Origin: Ursus arctos
Taxonomy: Eukaryota > Chordata > Mammalia > Carnivora > Ursidae
Length of the DNA: 64,000 nt
Direction of reading: 5' to 3'
Assembly (NCBI RefSeq): GCF_023065955.2
Contig: NW_026623067.1
Span: 59,714,444-59,778,443 of the forward strand
In this document: positions 54,240 to 64,000 of the stretch, piece after piece
Position numbering within the stretch: position 1 is the first letter of the stretch
How the letters are laid out: the number at the start of each line of letters is the position of its first letter
The notes under the pieces: model-generated
Told to the model about the DNA's origin: nothing
Seen by the model: the letters and a program-made list of their open reading frames with translations, nothing else
Database searches by the model: none
Position numbers and translations under genes: made by a program

Positions 54240-54780
54240 CACAAAGAAACATCAAACCCCAAATGAAGAACATTTTAGAAAATAACTGGCCTGTAGTTTT
54301 CAAAAATAGCAATGTTACACTAGACAAAGAAAAATTAAGGAACTAATTGTTCTAGATTAAAGGAAACTAAAGAGACATGACAACTAAATACAATATATGC
54401 TCTAGACTAAATTTTGTACTGAAAGAAAAATATACTATACAGGACACTGCTGAACAATGGATGAAACTGGAATACAGACTATAAATTAGAAAAAGGTATT
54501 ACTATATGAAATTTCCTGAATTTGCCAGCTATATTATGGTTACATGTACTAAGAGAGTATCTTTGCTCTTGGAAATTATATACTGAAGTATTAAGAGTAA
54601 AGGAGGTATGATGTACGGAACCTACTCTCAAATGATGCAGGGAAAAATACAAGGCATGTGTGTCTAGAAAGAATGATAGAAGAAATGTTAAAATATTGCT
54701 AAATCTAGGTGTTCACAGAAGTTATCACATTATTCTTGCAACTTTTTGTATAAAATTATTCCAAAATAAAAAGTTAAAAA
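54240..54780 (+). mobile_element. Probable L1 3' end
   Basis: The final part (attattcttgcaactttttg, taaaattattccaaaataaa aagtt) has the typical old-L1 3' terminus; the 5' part is diverged. Confidence 0.55.
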
Positions 54781-55089
54781 TTATAAAAAGACAGGAGCTG
54801 TCTCTTTCCTTACAAGAGTCCCCTGAAAGCCAGCTGCTTAATCTCTTTTTATATTCCATTGTTAAAGGGAGACGATGTCATCAAACAGTTGACAAAATCA
54901 CTAATATTAAAAATCAAAGATTAAACACACGGGAGGAAAAAAAAAGGAATTCTGAAGAAACAAACAATGACAGGAGAATCAAAAGATAAATTTATAAAGA
55001 CACATACCATGTGACACATGTACATTCACGTGCACACAAACATACACAATTTATGATTTCAACCAGGCCTCTTCCTCCAACCTCCAAAC

Positions 55090-55870
55090 TTTTACCTAAT
55101 TGCCTCTTCTCTATCTTCTCCTGAATGCTTAAGGGGAATCTCAACACATCCAAACATGGTTTGCCTCACCAAACTTCTCTTGCAGGCTTCTACATTTCCG
55201 TAAATGGTAATGACCAATTGCTTAGACCTGAAATCATCTGACCTTCATTTTTCTCACATCATATGAGGCATCCATTAGTAATTCCGCAAACCTTATCAGC
55301 TATACCTTCCAAATAAATCTGGAAACCAAACACGTCTCATAATCTCCGCCAATATTACTCCAATCCAAACCACTGCTATCTCTCCTCAGGATTATTTGCA
55401 TAGCCACCTAAGTCTGCCTAATTTTGGCTTCCTGCTTTCATCCTTGCCTCCTACAATCTATTCTTAATAAAGCAGCCAAAAGTGATCCTGTTACTAGGAT
55501 TAAATCACTCCACTGATCAAGCTTCCAATAATTTCCCTTCTCACTCAGCATAAAAAGTCAAAGTCCTTACAATGACCCACAAGGCTCTATACAACCAAGA
55601 TCACCACCTCTGTGCCTACTTTTCCTACTACTTTCCCCTTGTCTATAAACCATATGGGTCTCCAGCCAGACAGGCCTCCTTAAAAGTTCCTTCAACTAGC
55701 CCTGGACGTACTTGACAACTGCTGCTCCTTCTCACCAGGTCACCTCTTACCACATTCATTTTCCTCTTTGAGATTTCTACCCAAATACCTCATTTCACCC
55801 ATTAAAAAACTCCCCACCACACACACAAATTTTACATCTCTGAAATAAGGCTGTGTCTTACAAATGATAT
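55090..55870 (+). mobile_element. L2 fragment
   Basis: agtgatcctgttactaggat, atttcccttctcactcagca, agtccttacaatgacccaca and aggctctatacaaccaagat follow the L2 ORF C-terminal order. It is highly diverged. The 5' limit is uncertain. Confidence 0.7.
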
Positions 55871-56534
55871 CAACTACAATTGGCAGCGTGACATATAAAA
55901 TACAGGTGCATCTTAAAGCTGGTGGTCAGACCCATTAAAATACAGTAACACTTTGCCAGAGAACCGTCCCAGACACCCTAGAATAAAAGATGCTAAAATA
56001 ACAAGATCCACTTAATAAAAATGTTACTTACTTTAAGAGAGCAGAACCTAAGAAAAGATTCCCAGACAAGGTCAGTTTGCATAATCTCACTGTTCCCAAT
56101 TGCATAACATCTTTCCCAAGACTTTGTTTTCCCTTTCTGTTTGTAAACCTAACATGCAAATGTTGACGGAAATATACAGGAAAACAAATTATAAGTATTC
56201 ACTATTCATTTCAACTTTTTTCATTTAACATATTGACTTGATGTGCCCTCTGGGTATCTTGTCTCTTATTTTTACCTCAATTTTGGGAATTTCTGCATAA
56301 ACAAAACCCTGATTTTAATATTTACCCTGAGGAAAAGGCTGGACCATGATGCAGACAGCCCTGAATTTATTTTCAATGTGCTTTGACATCTAAACCTGTG
56401 CTGTCCAATATAGTAGTCATTAGTTATGTGTGGCTAGTTTGAAATATAATGAGCTGTAAGATGTAGAATACACACTGGATTTTGAAAACTTTGTAGAAGA
56501 CAAAGAATGTAAAATATCTTAGTAGTAATTTCTT

Positions 56535-56657
56535 TTTTTTTTTTTTAAGTAGGCTCCACTCCCAGCAGAGCCCAACATGAGGCTTGAACTCATGACCCAG
56601 AAATCAAGACCTGAGCTAAAAGTTGGATACTTTACTGACTGAGCCACCCAGCACCTC
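56535..56657 (-). mobile_element. Short Can-SINE variant with target-site duplication
   Basis: A T-run, aagtaggctccactcccagc, ttgaactcatgacccagaaa and tgagccacccagcacc. AGTAGTAATTTCTT and AGTAATAATTTCTT flank it. Confidence 0.92.
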
Positions 56658-58238
56658 AGTAATAATTTCTTCTGACTGTATATTAGGATGACAATATTTT
56701 GGATATATTAAGTTAAATAAAATATAATAAATCAATCTCATTTATTTCTCCTTTTTTGATGCGGCTACTAGAAAATTTTCAATTATATATGTGATTTGTG
56801 TTTGTGACTCACATATTTCTATTGGGCAACCATGATTTAAAACTTTCATTCATTTATTTATCCATGTAACCAGCCAACCAATGAAATATTTATGAACACC
56901 TATGATTTACCAAACACCACTTGAGGCACTGAGGATACAACGGTAAAGATGAATAGGTTCTTAACTTTGTGGAGCTCACATTAACCAAATCATCAGATGA
57001 GAAATATAAAACTTCAACTGTAACAAGCCATAAACAAGAAAGGTGCATCATGTTAAGAAAGCCTATAATAAAAGGAAATAATCTAGTCCGGTAGGCCAGG
57101 GAAGGTTTCCAAGGAAGTAATACCTGAGCCAAGAGAAGGATGAAATGGAATGAACAAAGGGAAAAAGAAAGAACATTTCAAACAGCAAGAAAAGCACATA
57201 TAAAGATCTGTAGCAGGAAAGAGCAAGCCTAGATAAGACACTGAAAGTACAACATGACTGGAGATCACACCATGAGAGGAGGAACTCTGGTAAGAAATGA
57301 AGGTTAAAAAGAAGGCAGATCACACAAAACCTTATAACCCAAGAGAGCCTGAAACCCAGCAGAGAAAGGATAGTATAATGCATTTTTTCCCCCACTGGGC
57401 CTGAAATACTTGATTTCACTTTAGAAATTTAGATATTAATTCTTTCATCTTAAAGACATAATTAACAGACTCAAAACAAAATTCTAATGCTACAAAAACG
57501 TTCTGTGCAGCCCTGTGTAATGCAAGGGTTCAAGCACTCCTGGGCAAATCTGGTGAAACTTTTAGAATCCTCAGAACAATGTTTTCAAAAGTATAAAGCA
57601 AAATACATATGATTCTGAAAGAAACCAATTACACAGAATTTATAATTTAAAAAATTTAAGTTAAGGTATACTAATATACATGTGTGTGAGTTTATACTAA
57701 CAAATTAGAATCTAGTAGCAGCTAGTGATGTTTTGAGATACCTACAACATGCCAATAATGTCACGGGACAGTATCTGTAATTTCTGTTGGTGAAAAGGTC
57801 ACAGATACTGACAAAATTACTATAATTTTTCTCTACATTAATAAAGAAAATGCAAAATTTCAGTTAAAAGTTAGTGAAAATAAAGTTGTAATCTTCTCCC
57901 ATGATGTATGCAAATCCCTTGTGGAATTATTATAATGGAATTTTAGTGGTAATGATTTGCCATTAAAAAAAGGATCACCTACGTGTCCCAAGAATCATAA
58001 AAAGCAAACTTCTGCATCTAAGTACATTTTCTATTATATTAAACTGCAATATTTCAGACTAAAAGAAAGAAGTTTTAGTAAGCAAATTAACATAAATAAA
58101 TATCTTCTACATGCTATACTCTGTCTAAAATATATATTGGCCCAAAAGACTTTATTAAACTTCAATTATCTGGTTCAACAATTCTGAATAATTTCTGAAA
58201 TCAAATCCACATCAGAAATATAAAGATTTTGCTATGTT

Positions 58239-58413
58239 GGGGTGCTAGGGTGGTGCAGTCAGTTAAGTGTCTGACTCTGGTTTCAGCTCCAGTTGTGATC
58301 TCAGGGTTCTGGGATCAAGCCCCGTGTCAGGCCCTGCACTCAGCATGGACTCTGCTTAAGATTCTCTTTCCCTCCCTCTCTCTATAAGATAAATAAATCT
58401 TAAAAAAAAAAAA
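58239..58413 (+). mobile_element. Can-SINE, diverged
   Basis: ggggtgctagggtggtgcag head and gataaataaatcttaaaaaa tail, with a shortened CT-rich block. Confidence 0.93.
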
Positions 58414-59489
58414 AGGTTTACTATAGTTCAACTGATAGGGTTTTATGAAGGCACTGTGCTAGGCACTGGGAATCACAACCCGATAAGAGACTTTTATTCA
58501 AATTATGTGATGGCAGAACTACGAATATGCATTTGTGTAATGTAACATTACTGAAATGTTACAAAACTTTGCTAAAACTTCAATGATTATAATTACTTCA
58601 CAGTCAAGGCATATTTTAATGACCTTAATTTAGCTTTTAAAACTAATTTTTCCAAGTCTTCTAAATAGCAAAAACAATTTAATAACTTGAAAATATTCAT
58701 GTCTTTCAAAATGTTTCACTTTTACATAGAACTTACAAATATAATGAGAATCTGTTTTAACAAGCCTTCTAGATGCACACTGAAGTTTGGGAACCATTGG
58801 GCTAATGGAAATCCTTCCATCATGAAATAGAAGTGGGCAATTACTATTCCTATTGAAGTAAAAATCAAAGGCACAAAACCAAGAGAAAAGCACATATATG
58901 AAAATGTTAAATATATCAGGTAATATTTAGTTAGGCTATAAGGAGATTATTATGATGACTAAAGGAGGTAACATGTAAAATACTTAGCAAAATGTGTAGC
59001 ACATAACAGTTGCTTAGTCCATATTTCTTTTTAAAAAGCTTATAGTTAAGACAAAAAGATGAGGAATGGTTTGTTGAAAAGTTGTGGCTTGGTTTGGACC
59101 CAGAGAAAAGACAGGGTCTTGATAGTGGAGGAGGGAAAAGACATTCTAGATAATGGAAAATTCAATGAACACTGTTAGCAGAGAATGTCAAGGTGCCAGT
59201 TAGACCAGCAGTAAGGCTGATACACTGGATGTTCATCTGTTCGACTCATAACTACTCTTGTTTCTGAGACAATCACTTGACTTAACAATTTACCAAAGTC
59301 TGAACCTTTTATATCCATTGACCATTCAGACTGCTACCAACAACAGCACAACTAATAGCAATTCCTCTGCCTTTATGCATAATGACTTCATTCATTTAAA
59401 TGTCAGATCAAATATCAAAGTCCAGAGAATAAGCAGTTAAGAGAATGAGATATCCATTCTTAACTTGAGCATAGCTATTTTTCTTGCTT

Positions 59490-59650
59490 TAGGAGAGCAA
59501 GAACCTTCAGCATGCATCAGAATGCTGAGGCTCATTGCCCAAGTTTCTGATTCATTAGGTCTGAGACTGGGCCTGAGAATTTGCATTTCTGTCAAGTTCA
59601 CAGCTGATTTTGGTGCTAATGGCCTGGAGATCACCCTTTCAGAACAATGT
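59490..59650 (+). mobile_element. MER5A-type DNA transposon fossil (hAT-Charlie)
   Basis: agcatgcatcagaatgctga, gtttctgattcattaggtct, gagaatttgcatttctgtca and a final ttcagaacaatg match the MER5A layout. Confidence 0.75.
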
Positions 59651-59744
59651 TCTCTGCCATATCTCCCTCTCTCTTATTTAATACTTCCTTGTTTTGATGG
59701 GGCACATTTTCTAAAAGAAAGCTTTGTAGAATGTGCATTTGCGT

Positions 59745-61200
59745 GTTTTTTACTTATTACGGGAATTTTCAAACATATGCAAAATAAAGAACAGGATAAT
59801 AAACCCCATACACCACTATCCCGCTATGACAACTAACATTTTTGGTCATTCTTATTTCATCTATACCCCCCACCAATTCAAGCCCTTCCAGATGGATTAT
59901 TTTGAAGCAAATACTAAACGTATCATTTCACCTGTAGATATGGGAGTATGTATCTCTAAAATAAGACATTTTAAAAGCCCCAAGGAATGAATTTTTTGAG
60001 ACATTTTAAAATGCTTTTATCTGCCCTTACAGTGCTTTAATGGTTTGGCTGGATATAGAATTTAGTGTCAAAAATAATTCTTCAGAAGAGTGAAGGTACG
60101 GCCCATTGCATTTTAGCTTCTAGTATTTTGAGAAGTCCATAGTCATTTTGAATCTTTATCCTTTGTTGTGATTTGTTTTCCCCCTCTGGAAGCATGCAGC
60201 ATCTTCCTTCTTCCCAGTGGTCTGACTCAGTACAAGGACGTGTGTTTAATAACGGGTCTTTTTTCATCTAACATGCTGGGCCTTCCTTGACTCTTTCAAA
60301 GTGAAAACTCATTTCCTTTCCTTTCTTCCTCCCTCTCTCTTTCTTTCTTTCAAAGATTTATTTATTTTAGAAAGAGAGATTGCAGCGGGGAGGGGCAAAG
60401 GGAGAGAAAAACCCAAGCAGATGCTGTGCTGAGCGCAGAGCCCCACATGGGGCTCGATCCCAGGACCCTGAGATTATGACCCAAGTGGAAACCAAGAGCT
60501 GGACACTCAACCAACTGCACAATCCAGGCACCCCAAACTCATGTCTTTTATTTCTATGAATTTGTCTCGTATTCTTTTGTTTTCTATAAAATTTGTTTTC
60601 TTGCAATTCATCTCAGTAAACTCATTACGTTTTTGAAATCAAGATTTTTATACCCTTGTATTCTTTCACTGATATTTCCTTTCTTTGTTCTCTCTTCCTC
60701 AAGTTTCTACTGTTCAAATATTAAAATTCTTGGATCATTCCTTTAATTTTCTTTTCTCTCATTCACTATCTTTTTTATCTTCTCAATTTTCTGGGAAATG
60801 TTTAGAATTCTATCTTCTAACCCTTCTGATTTTTTTCATCACTGCTACCATATTTATAATTTCCAACAGCTCTTTTTAATCCTTTCTTTTTTATAGTATA
60901 CATTTTTGTTTCATGATTCCAAATTCTCTGAGAATACAGAGAAAAAAATTTTTCTTCTTTATTTTTGTGGAATATTTGAAAATTTCTTGCCTCATCTTGC
61001 ATTTATTCTCTTGATCTTTTTCATGCTGGAAGTCTCATATGCCTGGTGGTCCTTGACTGTCTATTCATTTCTAAAAGTTGGGGATCCACAAAGCTGGCTG
61101 GAACCTGAAAAGTTATGTATGGGCAGTTTATCAAAGACGAGCTTCACTGCTGGCTAATCTAGTTGGGCTACTTTGTTGAAGAAGCTCTGATGTTATCTTT
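59745..61200 (-). mobile_element. Probable old L1-type sequence
   Basis: gggaattttcaaacatatgc, cattcttatttcatctatac and ggatatagaatttagtgtca recall reverse-complement ancient L1 segments. A SINE interrupts it at 60315. Family assignment is tentative. Confidence 0.4.
60315..60534 (-). mobile_element. Can-SINE with long CT tail
   Basis: A (CTTT/CCT)n tail at 60315-60350, then caaagatttatttattttag, a tcgatcccaggaccctgaga block and aatccaggcacccc. AAACTCATTT-type sequence on both sides is the likely target-site duplication. Confidence 0.93.
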
Positions 61201-62619
61201 AGGTCTTCCCTCTTGGGCTGGGCAGATTCTCTAGAGACGTCCCCAGCAATCTCCTGCCCTCAGTATGAAAGTTTGTCACCTAGTGTTTGCTGAGCCAAGT
61301 AAGTGAATAGGGTGAAGTTAAGATCTGAGTATTCACACTTTGCATACTTCCCCTAACCACCTCTATTTTAGCATCGCTCCTTGTTTTCTATTGTTTCTAT
61401 GTGCATTTCCACACTCTCCAGCCCAGAGACCACTATTTTACTCTCCCTATCGAATAAACCTCCTATCTTTGTCAGGTGAGCGCAGGAGTAGGTCAACCAC
61501 CCAACCACACAGAGTTGGGAGAGAAAAATCTGGGATACTCTGTATCCTCCTTATAATTTACAACTCTGACATCCAAATTCTTATTTCAAGAGGTATCTGG
61601 TACTGCTCAAGTATTATATTATTGCAGTGTAAATCTAGTTCTCGGATTTCCCAACTGATAACTTAGGATTTGGGTTTCCAGGATCTATTAACTCACTTTG
61701 CAGTTGTCCATCTGTTTTCCAGCTTCTAAAATCTCTTCTATTGTCTCCTCTCTGGTTCTCCCTTTTCAGCTTAACCCACTGACTTTGGGCAAGGAGATAA
61801 AGTATATGCGTCTTTACTGAGATGAACTTCCAAATTTTTTAAAAGTCAAATGAAACCACCTGACAACTTTCGCAACAGGAGAAAATGTCATTGCATGAAA
61901 CTGGGTTTATGTGTAAGTTTCAAGAATCATTACCCAACCCTGTCTCCTACCCTCAGTACATTATCACTTTAGAGACCACCCTAATTTCTGGATGAGCCTC
62001 AACTAGTCATGGCTTCTTGGTCTCTTCGTTCCTTATGATCAATTCATAAGTGACCTTTTTCTTTTTTAAGTGATAATCCTCACTAGCGAGGATACTAGTA
62101 AGTATATTAGTAAGTATACTTTTAAAAGAAATAATTGTTGGATAATATATATTCTCTAACTTGGTGACCAACAGAATGTATCATTTTTCATCAGCCATGG
62201 TTTTCCTGTGTCAGTGAAGAAACAACAAGCATACACAGCACTTACTCCGAAGAAGAAGTTCAACAGCCAATACCAGTGAATTCACTACCTGATGAGTTTT
62301 AAGCAGGTAATTTCAAATCTAAAGCTTTGTCACTTTAAGCAACAGTGTGCCACTGTATGCCCAAATTAAAAAACAAAAATTTAAAGAATGTGAGAAATGT
62401 TACCTCTCTACAAATAACCTATATAATAAACCTCATAATAGTGCTGGTATCTTTGCAAACTATACTGGGAAATAAATTGCCTTCAAGGGCTTCTAAAAAT
62501 TCAGAGTAAAAAGTCTGCAAAATATACATTTATATATGTTTTATATATAATTGATACATATGTAATTGATTTTCTGATGATAGTGACAAAAATCAGACTT
62601 TGAGGTTAGGAGAAAATAT

Positions 62620-63545
62620 CTGTCAAATACGTGTCTGATTAAAAAAAACAAACCCATATCTGACAGAAATTACAGTATCCAAAATATACAAAGAACTTTC
62701 ATAACTCTAATAAGACAAACAGAAACAAAAGATTTGAACTGACATATCACCAAAGAGATACAAATAACAAGCAGATGAAAAGATATGAAACATTATTAGT
62801 CATTATTAAAATGCAAGTTGAAACAATGAGTTATCACTACCCAGCTACTAGAATGGTTAAAATAAAAACAAAAAACAAGTAATGACAAAAATGTTGAGCA
62901 ACTGGAATTCTCATACATTGTTGTTAGGAAAATAAAATGGTATTGCCACTTTGGAAAACAGTTTGGCAGTTTCTTATAAAGTTAAAAAGACATTTACTCT
63001 ATGATCCAGCAATCCCACTCCTAATTATCTATCCAAGAGAAATAAAAGCAAAAGTTTACACAAACAGTTGCATGTGAATATTTACAGCAGCCGTACTTAT
63101 GGTAGCCTAAATCTGGATACAAACACATACCCCTCAATGGTGAAGGATAAACAACTGTATACATCTATACAGTGGAATGGTACTCAGCAACCAAAAGGAA
63201 CAGGTTAAGGATAAATGCAACAACATGGATGACTCTCAATAGCATTATGCTAAATAAAAAGCCAAACACAAAAAGCTCCATTACTGTATGATTCCATTTA
63301 TATAACATTTTGGGAAAGGCAAAACTACAAGAACAGTGGTTCCCAGAGGCTGGGGACGGGGAGGTAACCGACTAGAAAGAGGCAGGAGAGAACTTTCTGG
63401 GATGATGGAAATTGTCTATATCCTTCTGGGGTGTTTGAAATTGTGGTAGTGATTACATGACTGTATACATTTATGAAAGCTGTAATTGTACACTTAGAAG
63501 GGGTGAATTTTACTGAATGTAAATTATACTTAAAAAAATTTCGGT
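62620..63545 (+). mobile_element. L1 3' part, frame-broken
   Basis: tatccaaaatatacaaagaa, agatttgaactgacatatca, atgatccagcaatcccactc and gattccatttatataacatt, then an A-rich end. This is the classic plus-strand order of the L1 ORF2 C-terminus and 3' region. Confidence 0.85.
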
Positions 63546-63631
63546 CTTAAGAAGGCATGACATGACTTTAAAAAAAACAATAAATAGAACAAGAGTCTGT
63601 CAGGAACATGCAGAAAGCATATAAAAACTTA

Positions 63632-63637
<6 letters not shown>

Positions 63638-63669
<32 letters not shown>

Positions 63670-63679
63670 TGCGTGTGTG
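63638..63679. repeat. (GT)n with GCGCGTGCGT extension
   Basis: A strictly alternating purine-pyrimidine run, polymorphic candidate. Confidence 0.95.
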
Positions 63680-63849
63680 GAGAGAAAGGGAGAGAGAGGG
63701 AAACAGAACCACTTGGTGGAAGAAAAGTGGTTAAAGGAAGTGAATGAGCATCTGTTCAAATAGAAAATGGAGCATATCCTGGCTCTAATAAGTTATCTGC
63801 ATCTTTGTAACCCTTTAATAAAAGGCTTTGCCAACTTCCCCTTTTCTTT

Positions 63850-64000
63850 ATTTTTATTTATTTATTTATTTTTAAAGATTTTATTTATTTATTCGACAGA
63901 GATAGAGACAGCCAGCGAGAGAGGGAACACAAGCAGGGGGAGCGGGAGAGGAAGAAGCAGGCTCATAGTGGAGGAGCCTGATGTGGGGCTCGATCCCGTA
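63850..64000 (-). mobile_element. Can-SINE, young arctoid subfamily, cut by the window end
   Basis: It runs from taaagattttatttatttat through attcgacagagatagagaca to ggggctcgatcccgta at the edge. The reverse complement contains CTCCACTATGAGCCTGCTTC and CTGTCTCTATCTCTGTCGAA, which I know from young ursid/pinniped-type copies. The tRNA head is missing only because the window stops. Confidence 0.95.

Noticed and set aside
59465..59836. 123-codon open frame
   Set aside because: It spans a MER5A fossil and L1-type sequence; no conserved protein features.

Overview
This is vertebrate nuclear DNA from a caniform carnivore, most likely an arctoid (bear, giant panda, seal or mustelid group). The window is AT-rich with no CpG island, and it carries about 25 copies of the carnivore-only tRNA-derived SINE (Can-SINE/SINEC). 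The copy cut off at the right edge has the young arctoid-type 3' half. There are also carnivore L1 pieces and older mammalian repeats (L1M, L2, MIR, MaLR LTR, MER5A). Nothing suggests bacterial or viral genomic DNA, and the ORF-length reading frames outside the exons are chance or repeat-derived.

One gene is present: CERT1 (also COL4A3BP), the ceramide transfer protein / Goodpasture antigen-binding protein gene, on the minus strand. Nine consecutive internal coding exons run from about 42.6 kb down to 0.8 kb and total 957 bp (319 codons, human residues 78-396). All splice sites are GT-AG, phases match and there is no stop or frameshift. In transcript order the exons encode the C-terminal half of the PH domain (42508-42624), the serine-repeat phosphoregulatory motif (27277-27384), the middle helical region (26328-26466), an acidic linker (21217-21300), a helical/coiled-coil segment (11365-11522 and 7201-7293), the FFAT motif for ER VAP proteins (3865-3951), the linker to START (1378-1470), and the alternatively spliced 26-codon exon that distinguishes GPBP (CERT-L) from CERT (793-870). 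The 5' exons (start codon, N-terminal half of the PH domain) lie beyond position 64000, and the START-domain exons lie before position 1.

The remainder, more than 98% of the window, is intron. From 42625 to the right edge is one incomplete large intron, rich in L1 with SINEs, a MaLR LTR, an L2, a MER5A and a full-length U2 snRNA retropseudogene. The 15 kb intron at 27385-42507 holds a sense-oriented solo LTR with a poly(A) signal, a truncated carnivore L1 with perfect target-site duplications, and a pair of diverged homologous segments of unrecognised family. The smaller introns carry SINEs, L1 fragments and simple repeats. I found no undescribed coding system. The observations worth checking are the intact GPBP exon, the solo LTR, the U2 retrocopy, the unexplained segment pair, and a SINE with two A-tracts.
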